Source: CADEER01 sp965216585 (GTDB taxonomy: Bacteria; Desulfobacterota; Binatia; HRBIN30; CADEER01). Taken from it: a DNA stretch of 64,000 bases. Below the pieces are notes generated by a model. That model was not told the DNA's origin. It searched no databases and was given only the letters and a program-made list of their open reading frames with translations. The stretch covers positions 2,480,001 to 2,544,000 of the forward strand of contig CBDCGC010000003.1 of assembly GCA_965216585.1 (NCBI GenBank), given 5' to 3'. Each line of letters starts with the position of its first letter. The stretch's first letter is position 1. The position numbers and the translations under genes are program-made. Positions 8,187 through 17,402 of the stretch are shown here, in pieces.

Positions 8187-10364
8187 TCAACCCCGGCCGA
8201 TCGGATCGAGTCGTCGCGCTTCGTTTTCGTTCGCCTGCTCGTCGATCGGTATTGCTTCAATCCACTCGAAGGACGCGGCGCGAAAGCGCTGGTCGAGTCG
8301 TCGAAGCTCTGGTTGCCGGTAGTCCGAGAACCCGAGCTCGAGGACGCTGACTTCCGGGCGAAGCGGATCGGCTGGAAGGTCGACGCTGTAGTCGTGCCAG
8401 TCGCCGCCGGGGGGGCTGTCCCACACCACGGCTGTACGACCGTCGACCTTCAGCTCGATTTGCGCGCCTGGCCTGGCGCTCCACGGCTTCATGCGCGCGA
8501 CCACCCGCGCCTTGCCCTTCGGTATCCTCAAGACGAGCGCCGCCGTCGGTCCGAGAGCCCACGTCCCGCGTTTCCTGAACTTCCACGACCACCCTCGCAC
8601 CAGAGAGTACCGTGCGACTTCCGAATCACGGTCAATCCGACTCGATGTTTTTTCCTTGTTGAACACGACTCTCCCCAACTTCCAGGAGTCGTAGCGAGAG
8701 ACGTGCCCCTCGACGATGTATTGCTGTAACGAGGCGGAGTTGACCTGTTCTCGATGGTAGAACGCACGTGTTCGTTTTGATTGAGGTGTGAGATCAAAGA
8801 CGGATGGCTTCTCCGTCGCCACTCCCACACTCTTCAACACCGTCGCCGGAATGTCGCCGAGTCTCGCCGGCACATCGGACACCGCAAGGGGTCCCCTCGC
8901 ATGCGCCTTCTTGACCATCAAGAGAACCATCGATCTCCCGGCAATCCTCTGCAGATTGCGCGTCCCTACCGGATGAGCACCGATGTCGTCGGGAAGGCCC
9001 TCGAGGGGCGCCACCTGACTCACACCGTGATCGGAGTGAAGAACGATCGTCGTGTTGTCATAGACACCAATCTCCCGCAGGCGGTCGAAGAACTCGAGGA
9101 CGCGCTTGAACACACATGTCGTCAGACCGCGGAACTTCTGCCGCGTCGCTGACCACCGAAGACCGATGGAGTTGCACTCTGAGTCGGCAGCGACAGGTGG
9201 ATGCGCACCCAGGAGGTGGATGAAGTGATAGGTCGGCCCGACATCCGTAACACGAACCCTTGACCCGTAGTCACGCAGGAAACGAAGGTGACTGAAGAAT
9301 TCACCCCGTTGGCTGTTCAGATCATCGCCGGCGGCACCGACGTATTGGGAAAGCAACCACGCCTGCGAGTTGTACACAAAGGGTTTGACGATGTGCGGGA
9401 CACCGCGAAACATAGAAAGATCGGCGAGCAATGCTGCCTCGGAAACCGCAACCAATTCCGGTGCACCATACAGCTTCGGAATGTAGTAGCACGTCGTGTA
9501 CTTGCCGACGCAGCGCTGGCTCAACGGCTTCAGGTGTACTTGGTAGCCGCGGTCGACCAGCGCGTTGAAAAAGCCATGTTGTCCGACCACGTCGTGCATA
9601 AAATCGATGGTCGGGGACTCCAGCAAGTAGTTTCGATCGGCGAATATCACCGGCAGCGCGGTCATCGTGGAGGTCGCGGAACCGACCGTGTTTCTGAACC
9701 AGTGAAAACCATCCAGGCGCTCGCCGAGGGCCGGCCACTCGGCAAGCACTTCGGCGAAGATGTCAGACTGAACAGCGTCGAGGAGCACATGAAGGGTGTT
9801 GGTCTCCGAGGAGTACTCCAGCGACAGGTCGGGAATTTCACGGATGGAATCAACACCCGGATCGCCGAGAACGTAGGGAGCGTTTCCGATGACCTGGGCA
9901 GCGAACAAGGCGCCGCACAGCACGGACGCGATTCCGGCAAATCGCCGGCTCCGACCGAGAGCCACGGCGACAAGGACGACCCAGGGAATGACGTCGAGAT
10001 AGGACTCGAGGCCGAACAACTCCCAGTCGATTTCCGTGCCGTCGAGGATGCCGTAGTCGGAAACGGACTGGCTCCACTGGATCCACGCGGCAATCGCCAG
10101 TCCTCCAAGTACTGCTGTATAGACGGTCCGAGCTCCTCCGCGCAGCAGCGCCGCCACCAAAATCAGGACGGCCGTCACCGCCGCCGCTGGAACGACGGAG
10201 ACCTTCAAGATCGAAAGGAGGGATGTATGAAACTCGCTCTCGTTGCCGTTGTAGAGAGCGATCGGCGAAAAGACGAAGTACAGGCCACTGAACACCAACG
10301 CGGGCCCGATCGAATATCTCACCGGTGTTTTGTGTTCTGAATCGGCGGGGGCTGGCACTGACAT
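8187..10364 (-). CDS. Membrane-anchored sulfatase-fold (alkaline phosphatase superfamily) protein
   Basis: A 725-residue protein with four or five N-terminal membrane segments (within about residues 17-165) and a large extracytoplasmic domain. The domain looks like the sulfatase / phosphoglycerol-transferase branch of the alkaline phosphatase superfamily. Supporting motifs are HVLLDAVQSDIF (first metal-site region), the SATSTMTALPVIF stretch where a Thr/Ser nucleophile is expected, and NTTIVLHSDHGVSQ (the DHG metal motif). The last ~150 residues have a beta-rich carbohydrate-binding look. Relatives transfer phosphoglycerol or phosphoethanolamine to envelope glycans, or hydrolyse sulfates; the exact reaction is not predictable. 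It reads away from msrQ/msrP upstream with a 100-base gap. Confidence 0.72.
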   Translation of the reverse strand: MSVPAPADSEHKTPVRYSIGPALVFSGLYFVFSPIALYNGNESEFHTSLLSILKVSVVPAAAVTAVLILVAALLRGGARTVYTAVLGGLAIAAWIQWSQSVSDYGILDGTEIDWELFGLESYLDVIPWVVLVAVALGRSRRFAGIASVLCGALFAAQVIGNAPYVLGDPGVDSIREIPDLSLEYSSETNTLHVLLDAVQSDIFAEVLAEWPALGERLDGFHWFRNTVGSATSTMTALPVIFADRNYLLESPTIDFMHDVVGQHGFFNALVDRGYQVHLKPLSQRCVGKYTTCYYIPKLYGAPELVAVSEAALLADLSMFRGVPHIVKPFVYNSQAWLLSQYVGAAGDDLNSQRGEFFSHLRFLRDYGSRVRVTDVGPTYHFIHLLGAHPPVAADSECNSIGLRWSATRQKFRGLTTCVFKRVLEFFDRLREIGVYDNTTIVLHSDHGVSQVAPLEGLPDDIGAHPVGTRNLQRIAGRSMVLLMVKKAHARGPLAVSDVPARLGDIPATVLKSVGVATEKPSVFDLTPQSKRTRAFYHREQVNSASLQQYIVEGHVSRYDSWKLGRVVFNKEKTSSRIDRDSEVARYSLVRGWSWKFRKRGTWALGPTAALVLRIPKGKARVVARMKPWSARPGAQIELKVDGRTAVVWDSPPGGDWHDYSVDLPADPLRPEVSVLELGFSDYRQPELRRLDQRFRAASFEWIEAIPIDEQANENEARRLDPIGRG

Positions 10365-10464
10365 CTAAACAAAGGTCGACTTCCGTAAACGCCAAACCAA
10401 TCATAAACCCGACACCCCCGCCATGTCTCTTTCACAGGACACCAAGCCCTGGTTTTCAAGTCGT

Positions 10465-11043
10465 TCAGGCTCGACGGATGGGAAGACGCATCGCCAACAA
10501 GAGCGTGAGAACGGCAGCGTAGTAGAGCGGTGCCGACACATCGGATTTGACCAGCCACCAGTAGTGAACGACCGCCGCGACGGCGGCGACGTAGGCGAGC
10601 TTGTGCACTCGCGCCCAGGTGCGGCCGCCGAGTCGCCGGACCCAAGCGCGCGTCGAGGTGACCGCCAGCGGCAGCAGACAGGCGAAGGCGGTGGCTCCGG
10701 CGGTGATGTACGGCCGCTCGGCGATGTCTTCGACCATCGCCGGCAAATCAAAGTAGTGATCGAAGACCAACCACGTGGAGAAGTGCAGCACCGCGTACGT
10801 GAACGCCAACAGACCCACCGTGCGCCGGTAGGCGATCAGGTGGTTCCACCCACTGATCCTGCGCAGCGGCGTGATCGCCAGCGAAACCAACAACAGGCGC
10901 AAGGCCCAATCGCCGGTCGTATGCGTGATCGTTTCAATCGGGTTGGCACCGAGTGCGTCGTGGGCGAGGCCGTATCCCAGTCGGACTGCCGGAACCAGGG
11001 CAACGGCGACGACGAGAGCGTGTCTTGCAATGCGAGCAGCCAT
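10465..11043 (-). CDS. msrQ: MsrQ, heme-binding membrane subunit of the MsrPQ methionine sulfoxide reductase
   Basis: A 192-residue membrane protein of the YedZ/MsrQ family. It passes electrons from the quinone pool or cytoplasmic flavin reductase to periplasmic MsrP. Six hydrophobic segments are visible. Conserved His residues fit heme ligation: HFSTWLVFDHYF, RVHKLAYVAAVAAVVHYWW and the early HTTGDWALRLLL. The start at 11043 puts the first helix at the N-terminus. It lies 58 bases downstream of msrP on the same strand, the usual msrP-msrQ order. Confidence 0.93.
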   Translation of the reverse strand: MAARIARHALVVAVALVPAVRLGYGLAHDALGANPIETITHTTGDWALRLLLVSLAITPLRRISGWNHLIAYRRTVGLLAFTYAVLHFSTWLVFDHYFDLPAMVEDIAERPYITAGATAFACLLPLAVTSTRAWVRRLGGRTWARVHKLAYVAAVAAVVHYWWLVKSDVSAPLYYAAVLTLLLAMRLPIRRA

Positions 11044-11101
11044 GAGAATCCGTCTCCGCCGGACATCCGGCGGCGCGGCGTGCCCGTCGCGGGCGGGGGA
11101 C

Positions 11102-12076
11102 TCAGTAGAGCTTGCGCAGGTCCATGCCGCTGTAGAGCGACGCCACTTGCTCGCCGTAGCCATTGAAAGGCAGCGTCGCGCGGCGAAAGAGCTCGCCAAT
11201 GCGCCGCTCCTTTTTCTGGCTCCAGCGTGGGTGGTCGACGCTCGGATTTACATTTGCATAGAACCCATACTCGCGCGGCGCTTGCATGTTCCAGGATGTC
11301 GGCGGCTGCGTGCTCTGCAGGTGGATCCCGACGATCGACTTGATTCCCTTGAATCCGTACTTCCACGGAACGACCAGCCGTAGCGGTGCGCCGTTCTGAT
11401 TGGGAAGAGAACGGCCGTACATTCCCGTGGCGAGTATCGTCAGTGGGTGCATCGCCTCATCGAGGCGCAGCCCCTCGCGATACGGCCACTCGAGCGTCGC
11501 TCGCCGCTGGCCAGGCATCTGCTGCGGATCGTGCAACGTGCGGAAGGCGACGTACTTCGCCGCTGCCGTCGGCTCGAAGCGCTTCAGGATCTCGCCGAGA
11601 GGAATGCCGAGCCACGGAATGACCATCGACCAGGCTTCGACGCAGCGCATCCGGTAGATCCGTTCCTGCACAGCGTGTCCACGCAGCAGGTCTTCCATTC
11701 CGACCTTGCCCGGTTTAGCGACCTCGCCACTCACCTCGACGGCCCACGGATCGGTGACCAACGTACCGCCGTAGCGCTTGGGATCGGATTTGTCGGTGCC
11801 GAACTCGTAGAAGTTGTTGTAGCTCGTCGCGTCTTCGTAGCTCGTCTGCTTCTCGCTGGTCGCAAATGGCGTATCCGAAACGCCGTCTGGCGCGCCCCGG
11901 TCACCTTCCTTCTCCGCGCCGCCGACCGCGTCACAGCCGAGCAAGGACGCGCCGTACAAGGCCAACCCCGCACCGGCGCCCTTCAACAGCTCGCGCCGGT
12001 CGTAGTAGGCGCCTTCGTCGGTGACGTCGCGCTCACCAAGGTCCCCACCCCGCTGCGCCCGAATAGAGATTCCCAT
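11102..12076 (-). CDS. msrP: MsrP, periplasmic protein-methionine-sulfoxide reductase (molybdoenzyme)
   Basis: A 324-residue catalytic subunit of MsrPQ (YedY family). It repairs oxidised methionines in envelope proteins using a molybdopterin cofactor. The N-terminus carries a twin-arginine signal (DRRELLKGAGAGLALYG, Arg27-Arg28) for export of the folded enzyme. The molybdenum ligand Cys145 sits in YRMRCVEAWSMVIPW. Further family segments are LRLVVPWKYGFKGIKSI and the C-terminal FNGYGEQVASLYSGMDL. The ATG at 12076 is preceded by GGAG at good spacing; GTG one codon earlier is possible. It forms an operon with msrQ, and the DCC-family gene starts just upstream (9-base gap). Confidence 0.95.
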   Translation of the reverse strand: MGISIRAQRGGDLGERDVTDEGAYYDRRELLKGAGAGLALYGASLLGCDAVGGAEKEGDRGAPDGVSDTPFATSEKQTSYEDATSYNNFYEFGTDKSDPKRYGGTLVTDPWAVEVSGEVAKPGKVGMEDLLRGHAVQERIYRMRCVEAWSMVIPWLGIPLGEILKRFEPTAAAKYVAFRTLHDPQQMPGQRRATLEWPYREGLRLDEAMHPLTILATGMYGRSLPNQNGAPLRLVVPWKYGFKGIKSIVGIHLQSTQPPTSWNMQAPREYGFYANVNPSVDHPRWSQKKERRIGELFRRATLPFNGYGEQVASLYSGMDLRKLY

Positions 12077-12085
12077 CACTCACTC

Positions 12086-12571
12086 CTACGACGAACGAGC
12101 GTCGTTGTTACGCTTTGCCGTGTCAGGTAGATCGACAAACTTCTTTCGCAGGCTTGCCGCCGGGATCGGACACTCGTCGAACTTGCCAAAGATGGAATAA
12201 CGGCGGCTCGCGAAACGATCGTACGCCCAATCCAGAATCGGCGGCGGCAACAGGCCGAGAACCGACAGAGCGCGCCAGAGACCGCCGAGCTCCGACAGCG
12301 CCCGCAACACAGCACTCGCGCGCGCGTAAACTCGCTCGCCGCTGAGTCCGTAGTCGACCAAGGTGTACATCGTATCCAGCGCCGAAGGGTCGACATCGTG
12401 CGCCAACAACACTTCTCGTGCAAACGCACTTTGCAACGGCGCAAATCGGAAGCTGTCGCCGCGATCGCGCCGCGCGACGAAACGCAAGGCTCGATCGCAG
12501 AATCCACACACACCATCGTAGAATACGACGACACTCCCGGGGGGTACGGCATCGTGTGGCAGCGGGTCCAT
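12086..12571 (-). CDS. DCC family thiol-disulfide oxidoreductase-like protein (DUF393)
   Basis: A 161-residue protein of the DUF393/DCC family (YuxK-like). Family members have a thioredoxin-like fold with the motif DGxCxxC near the N-terminus; here FYDGVCGFCDRALRFV lies at about residues 17-32. Further family features are RFAPLQSAFAREVL and YTLVDYGLSGERVYARASAVLRAL. It is the first gene of a minus-strand set with msrP and msrQ, which suggests a part in thiol/disulfide or methionine-sulfoxide redox repair. That link is inferred from position only. Start ATG 12571; a GTG sits one codon upstream. Confidence 0.85.
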   Translation of the reverse strand: MDPLPHDAVPPGSVVVFYDGVCGFCDRALRFVARRDRGDSFRFAPLQSAFAREVLLAHDVDPSALDTMYTLVDYGLSGERVYARASAVLRALSELGGLWRALSVLGLLPPPILDWAYDRFASRRYSIFGKFDECPIPAASLRKKFVDLPDTAKRNNDARSS

Positions 12572-12735
12572 CACGGCGCCATCCTACTCCGTAGCTCGCA
12601 AGCCCGCACCTTCCTCGCCGAGAGGCATCGTTGCTCTGCGTTGAGTCCGAGGCGATCATGACGACCCAGGCACCACGGAGCTGTCGCCGCGGAGCTGTCG
12701 CACCTCGATGTTTGTGGGGCTAGAATGCCGTCACG

Positions 12736-13542
12736 ATGGCCGCCGACGAACCAATGCGTCTCACAGCTTCGCCGTGGCGCTTGCTCGCCTCTGCCATCGG
12801 TGGACCAAACGAGATCGCCGGCAAATTGCGGCGCATCTGGCGCACCTTGGCGATCTACATCGACGGCCGCGAGATCGACCGACGAATCGAAACTCTGCGC
12901 GCGGCGGGTGTCATCGACGAGCACCCCAGCCGACTGCAACTCGTCTTCGGCGGGCTCGATATGTTGCGCTTCGTCATCGAACCGGCGGCGCGCGAGTACT
13001 ACGCCAGCAAGGGAATCCACTTCGGCTTTCATCAACTCCTACGGGTTCTCGACGACCCGGTCTCGATGATCGACCCGACCGGCTTCTACTCCGATCGCGA
13101 TACGATCATCGGCCACGTCATGCAGGTCGTTCACCTCAATCCGGTTTACGACCTGCAGATTCTGCAGATGTTCCCAGACGGGATCGACGAGCTCGAGGCA
13201 CAGGTCGAAGCCATGGTCGCCGGTCACCACCCGCGCCAGGCTACGATTGGTGCCATCGTCGAGGACCCGGACTACCACGTCCGGCTTTTGAGCTTTGTAC
13301 GCGCCTTTCGCCGCGATCCGTTCGCCGCAGCACCCGTGCGCGAGCAGGGAAAGCTCCGCGAAGACGAGCACTACGCCGCCGCGGCGACTACTTTCGCCAC
13401 CCTGCCCGGGTTCATCACCTACGCTGCCGCGCTGCCCGAAAAGTTCGGAGATTTGCTGCAGCGGCTGCGCGAGACACCGCGATTCCCGCTCGACGAAGCG
13501 GTCGAACAAACACCAAAGTCGGCAGATTTACGAGGAATGTAG
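12736..13542 (+). CDS. Conserved-looking hypothetical protein
   Basis: A 268-residue soluble protein whose family I do not recognise. There is no signal peptide and no membrane segment. It is rich in helices and charged residues, with a central acidic/hydrophobic stretch (MFPDGIDELEAQVEAMV) and several His/Asp pairs (HLNPVYDLQILQ, VEDPDYHVRLLS) that could bind metal, though no known motif was found. Codon use matches its neighbours, so it is probably real. It starts 164 bases from the divergent DCC-family gene and ends 86 bases before the beta-helix gene on the same strand. Confidence 0.6.
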   Translation: MAADEPMRLTASPWRLLASAIGGPNEIAGKLRRIWRTLAIYIDGREIDRRIETLRAAGVIDEHPSRLQLVFGGLDMLRFVIEPAAREYYASKGIHFGFHQLLRVLDDPVSMIDPTGFYSDRDTIIGHVMQVVHLNPVYDLQILQMFPDGIDELEAQVEAMVAGHHPRQATIGAIVEDPDYHVRLLSFVRAFRRDPFAAAPVREQGKLREDEHYAAAATTFATLPGFITYAAALPEKFGDLLQRLRETPRFPLDEAVEQTPKSADLRGM

Positions 13543-13628
13543 CGAAGTTGCGACTTGACAGGTGATCCGCATCCGGGCCAGGATCGACTTCCAATCAAGG
13601 GGAATCGATACACGTTACGGGGGAAACG

Positions 13629-15092
13629 ATGTCGTGTAGGTTGCGCTATCCAAGGGGAGCTCATCAACTCTGGCTGGCACTACTCGTGAGCGTCCTCGGC
13701 GGCCTGCAAGCCGGTACCGCAAGCGCCGTCGTCTGCAGAAGTGCCGATGTGTTGTGCACCGGTGATCCGTGCACGATCCGTCGCACGTTCTTACACACAC
13801 CCTGCGAGGTCGATTTCGGCAACCGCAAGGTCATCATCACCGGTACGCTGACCACCCAGGGCGGCGGCAAGATCTCACTGAGTGCGCGCTCGATCGAAGT
13901 GCGCGGACCGATCATCGCCCGCAAAAGGCAAGCCGCGGTCTCGGTCGGCGGCCGCATCGAGCTGCATGCCACCGAGGACATCGATGTGCGCTGGCGGCTC
14001 GATGCCTCGGGTAAGCTCGGCGCCGGATCGATTCTGCTCGATGCGGGCGGCGACGTACGCATTCTCGCCCGACTACGCGCCATCGCCTCGGGTACTTCGA
14101 CCCTATCGAACGGCGGAGCGATCGACATCCGTGCCGGAGGACGAATCTTCACCGAAAGCAGGGCTCGCATCAGAGCGATCGGAGGCCTGCACACCACGGG
14201 CGGTCGAATCTCTCTCGATGGTGCGCGCGGCGTGTCGGTCAATGGCCGCCTCGACGTGCGCGGCGGCAATGGTGGTCTGGTCGAGCTGGCCAGCGACACC
14301 GGCGACGTCATCACCGGTCACAAGATCGACGCGAAAGGGCGCGACGGTACCGGCGGTGTCGTTCTCTTGCAGAGCAACGGCGGAAACATCTTTACCGCCA
14401 AGCGAATCGACGCCAATGGCAAGCACGCCGGCGGCATCGTCGGCATGGTCGGCAAGACGGTTCACACGGCGGATGTCGTTCGCGCGCGCGGACTGTCGCG
14501 CAACTCGACCGGCGGCACGGTCGCACTACTCGCTCAGGATACAGTCACCGTCGCCGACACGGTTCTGTCGGATGGCGAGAACGGTGGCTGGATCGCGCTG
14601 CAAAGCGACGGCAGCATCCGCGCCCGCGCCCGCCTGATGGCGTCGGGACAAAAGGGTGAGGGCGGATACATCGCTCTGACTTCGGGCGGCAATACCAACT
14701 TGAGCTCGACGCTTTCCACGGGCGGCGGCAGCACGGGTGGTTTGATCGGCATCCGCGCCGGCAACCTGGCGGTGGGCAAGCGGGCCGACATTCTCGCCCA
14801 CGGCTCGACCGGCGGCGGTATCCACGTCACCGCCGGCCGCGCGACCGTGGCACAGGGTGCCGTCGTCCGCGCCGATGGCGGTGGCGAGATTCACATTCGG
14901 GCGACAGGCGATCTCGCACTACACGGCGACTTCCGCGTACGTCGGGGCGGCTCGATCGAAGCGAGCACCGATTCAGGCGACATCGCCGCCGGCGGTGATT
15001 TCGAAGCTGGGTGTATTGGTATCGCCGCCGGCGGTAGCGTCGATCTCGATGCCGCGAGCTTTGACGGCGAGCTTTCGATGAGCTGCGAGTAG
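13629..15092 (+). CDS. Secreted parallel beta-helix repeat protein
   Basis: A 487-residue exported protein. An N-terminal signal peptide (hydrophobic LWLALLVSVLGGLQAGTASA) is followed by four early Cys residues (VVCRSADVLCTGDPCTIRRTF). The rest is about 18-20 imperfect repeats of 20-25 residues, with Gly-Gly turns and alternating hydrophobics, for example GGLVELASDTGDVITG and GGVVLLQSNGGNIFTA. Such spacing is typical of right-handed beta-helix passengers and haemagglutinin-type or adhesin repeats. No autotransporter barrel or sorting anchor is seen, so it may be released or periplasmic. Function unknown; a surface or adhesive role is inference. A GGGGG run precedes the ATG. Confidence 0.75.
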   Translation: MSCRLRYPRGAHQLWLALLVSVLGGLQAGTASAVVCRSADVLCTGDPCTIRRTFLHTPCEVDFGNRKVIITGTLTTQGGGKISLSARSIEVRGPIIARKRQAAVSVGGRIELHATEDIDVRWRLDASGKLGAGSILLDAGGDVRILARLRAIASGTSTLSNGGAIDIRAGGRIFTESRARIRAIGGLHTTGGRISLDGARGVSVNGRLDVRGGNGGLVELASDTGDVITGHKIDAKGRDGTGGVVLLQSNGGNIFTAKRIDANGKHAGGIVGMVGKTVHTADVVRARGLSRNSTGGTVALLAQDTVTVADTVLSDGENGGWIALQSDGSIRARARLMASGQKGEGGYIALTSGGNTNLSSTLSTGGGSTGGLIGIRAGNLAVGKRADILAHGSTGGGIHVTAGRATVAQGAVVRADGGGEIHIRATGDLALHGDFRVRRGGSIEASTDSGDIAAGGDFEAGCIGIAAGGSVDLDAASFDGELSMSCE

Positions 15093-15105
15093 AGCCGCAC
15101 CACGC

Positions 15106-15510
15106 ATGGCCGGCCGAAAAATCGAGAAAAGCGACGCCGAGTGGCGTGCCGAGTTGTCTCCCGAGGCCTTTCACGTCTGTCGCGAAAAAGGCACCGAGCG
15201 CGCCTTCAGCGGCAAGTACAACGACTACAAGATTGCCGGAACCTATCACTGTGCCTGCTGCGGAGCCGAGCTTTTCTCGTCCGATGCGAAGTTCGACTCG
15301 GGAACCGGTTGGCCGAGTTTCTTCTCGCCGCTGACCGAGGACGCCGTCCGCACCGAAGAGGACGCCAGCCACGGCATGCGCCGCGTCGAGGTACTCTGTG
15401 CAACCTGCGACGCTCACCTCGGCCACGTCTTTCCAGACGGTCCGGCACCGACCGGACAGCGCTACTGCATGAACTCGCTCTCACTGAAGCACAGTGAAGA
15501 AGAAGACTGA
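15106..15510 (+). CDS. msrB: MsrB, peptide-methionine (R)-S-oxide reductase
   Basis: A 134-residue cytoplasmic enzyme reducing the R form of methionine sulfoxide in proteins. The four zinc-binding Cys residues are present as CxxC pairs at 49/52 (HCACCGAELF) and 98/101 (CATCDAHLGH). The catalytic Cys121 is in GQRYCMNSLSL, and the family GTGWPSFFSP segment is intact. It begins 13 bases after the beta-helix gene. With msrPQ 3-5 kb upstream, it extends the methionine-sulfoxide repair theme of this stretch. Confidence 0.97.
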   Translation: MAGRKIEKSDAEWRAELSPEAFHVCREKGTERAFSGKYNDYKIAGTYHCACCGAELFSSDAKFDSGTGWPSFFSPLTEDAVRTEEDASHGMRRVEVLCATCDAHLGHVFPDGPAPTGQRYCMNSLSLKHSEEED

Positions 15511-15577
15511 GCGTCTTCGAGCAAGCGGGCGGCGAGTATCCCGGAATTGCGCAAGGCGGCGCAGTAATGGAGAACCA

Positions 15578-16432
15578 GTGACGGATCTCACTGCGAACGC
15601 ACAGCAAGCGGAGTACTGGAACGACGCGGGTCACAAGTGGGTCGATCTCCAGTCGTTTCTCGATGATCAACTGCGGCAACTCGGCCTCGATGCGATGGAT
15701 GGCTTGGGTGCCATCGAAGGCGCCGCAGTGCTCGACGTCGGTTGCGGGTGCGGCAACACCTCCCTCGAGCTCGGCCGGCGAGTCGGCCTATCGGGATCCG
15801 TCTTGGGGATCGACCTATCGGCACCGATGCTGGCTCGGGCGCGACAGTCGGCAGACGATCTCGGCTACGAGCATGTGACGTTCGCTCGAGTAGACGCACA
15901 AACCTATGCAACCGATCGCAACTTCGACGCCGTCTACTCGCGGTTCGGAGTCATGTTCTTCTCCGATCCACAGGCCGCCTTCGCCAACATTCGGACGTTG
16001 ATGAAGAATCGAGCGAAAATGTCCTTCGTCTGCTGGCGGGCGATCACGGACAATCCCGTGGATGTTCGTACCCGTTCAAGCGGCACTCCAGCACCTTCCC
16101 CCACCCGACCTGCCGAGACGCTGAAGCTCCGGGACCGTTCGCCTTCGCCGACGGGGAGAGGTTGCGTCGCATCCTCGAAGGGGCCGGGTTCTCGGCGCCC
16201 GAAATCGCCCGTCACGACACGGACGATGACGGTGGGCGCCGGTCGATCGTTGGACGAGGTCGTTCGCCTTGTCATGCAGATGGGACCAACGGGCCGGCTA
16301 CTCCAGGGAGCCAGTGAGGCAACGAAGACCAACGTCGCGACTTCTGTTCGCGATGCCCTGGCTGCGCACGATGGCCCACACGGCATTCAGCTCGGCGCAT
16401 CGTCCTGGCTGGTTTCAGCTCGCAACGGCTGA
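15578..16432 (+). pseudogene. Class I SAM-dependent methyltransferase, frame broken three times
   Basis: Reads from GTG at 15578 (GGAG six bases upstream) as a SAM-dependent methyltransferase. The SAM site is VLDVGCGCGNTSLELGRR at about residues 52-69, followed by GIDLSAPMLARAR and the VYSRFGVMFFSDPQAAF segment. The open frame continues to 16432, but the familiar protein leaves it at about 16053-16060, continues in a second frame (PWMFVPVQAALQHLPPPDLP), moves to the third frame at about 16095-16120 (EAPGPFAFADGERLRRILEG), and returns to the first at about 16211-16230 (MTVGAGRSLDEVV). Three one-base shifts of the same sign restore the frame. All pieces keep good family sequence, so the gene may be intact in the cell and miscalled here. 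Confidence 0.8.
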
Positions 16433-16439
16433 GCCCGCG

Positions 16440-16818
16440 GTGGCGCAGCAACGCCGCCGCTACGATCTGTCGTCACCGCCTCGAAGGCCAAGGCCGACGC
16501 GGTAGGCCGACGCCGAGCCGTCCACAACCAGCCCAGCACTCGTGCGCTCAAGCAACCCCGCGGCGAGGACGAACAAGGTACGCAGCGCCGTCGTCTCCCA
16601 CTCGCTGCGCAACACACCGAGCAAGCACACGACCCCCAGGCCCATTTGGAGGCCTCCGTACATCGCTCGGATCTCCGTCCCCCCCGGTCGCCGTCGAGAA
16701 ACCGACGCCGGCGATCTCACGCAAGGCATCGGGCGAAGGCGAAACAGTACAGCCCGTAGGGCAGCCACAGCATCGCCGAAAGCGCCATGAACGCCCGGGC
16801 GCCCATCTGTTCACTCAT
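16440..16818 (-). pseudogene. DUF4345-like membrane protein, frame broken about four times
   Basis: The minus strand encodes in pieces a four-helix membrane protein of about 125 residues resembling DUF4345. It opens at ATG 16818 with ALSAMLWLPYGLYCFAFA. It then changes frame near 16738, where it reads LREIAGVGFSTATGG. Near 16680, at a run of Gs, it changes again and reads RAMYGGLQMGLGVVCLLGVL. It changes near 16552 (VLGWLWTARRRPTASALAFE) and near 16470 (IVAAALLRHRG). No single frame is open throughout. Its start overlaps the stop of the LRAT-like gene by 8 bases, so it would be the last member of that operon. The exact 3' end is unclear. Either sequencing error or recent decay explains it. 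Confidence 0.65.
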
Positions 16819-17362
16819 CCGTTTGCGGTGAGCTTTCAGTGAAGTCACGCTGCAGATCCAGGACGCGCGAGCTCACGGCGAGCACCGTCCCAGTCACGGC
16901 CAGGGCTGTCGCCAGTGGACCGGCAATCGGCAGGGCGCGCAGCGCCAGGGAAGCACTGCCGCGCCGCGCCGCGGCGAGAAGCGCCACGCGCGCACCGATG
17001 CCGACGGCAGTACCGGCGAGAGCGAAGTAGTCGACCTGCTCGCTCAGCGCCCGGCCGCTCTGGCACCAGCGGGCAAAGTGCTCACAATTGTTGAAGAACA
17101 AACTGTAGTCGCGCCCCCCCAGGGCGGACTCTGCACGCTCTGTAACCTGGCGCGCCGGCAGCGCTTCAGCAGCATGAATTCGCTCGGCCCTGCCGCCGCG
17201 CAGGAACTCCTCCATGCTGTCGCGCCGAATCTCGGCATCGAGCTTGAGCCGGCCGGGTTCGCCGCTGGCGTGAATGACGGTGCCATCGCCCATGTCGATG
17301 CCGTGGTGCCAAATGACCCGTCGCTGTACGCGGATGTGATCGCCTGCCGCCATACGTACCAT
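16811..17362 (-). CDS. LRAT domain / NlpC-P60-like protein
   Basis: A 183-residue protein with the LRAT (lecithin:retinol acyltransferase, H-rev107-like) papain fold. The N-terminal segment GDHIRVQRRVIWHHGIDMGDG carries the expected His, and FFNNCEHFARWCQSGRALSEQ carries the catalytic Cys in the NCEHF motif. A hydrophobic Ala-rich C-terminal part (about residues 110-165) may be one or two membrane helices. Family members are thiol acyltransferases or phospholipases acting on lipids; bacterial targets are largely unknown. Start ATG 17362; ATG 17353 is an alternative. Downstream it overlaps the broken DUF4345-like gene; upstream it is 40 bases from a small secreted-protein gene. Confidence 0.82.
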   Translation of the reverse strand: MVRMAAGDHIRVQRRVIWHHGIDMGDGTVIHASGEPGRLKLDAEIRRDSMEEFLRGGRAERIHAAEALPARQVTERAESALGGRDYSLFFNNCEHFARWCQSGRALSEQVDYFALAGTAVGIGARVALLAAARRGSASLALRALPIAGPLATALAVTGTVLAVSSRVLDLQRDFTESSPQTDE

Positions 17363-17402
17363 GCTAGCGCGATCGACCGCGCTGCCCAAACGGTGCTTTC
17401 TC

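Noticed and set aside
9288..10340. A 350-codon plus-strand open frame opposite the sulfatase-fold gene
   Set aside because: Shadow of a membrane protein gene; translated product shows no recognisable fold.
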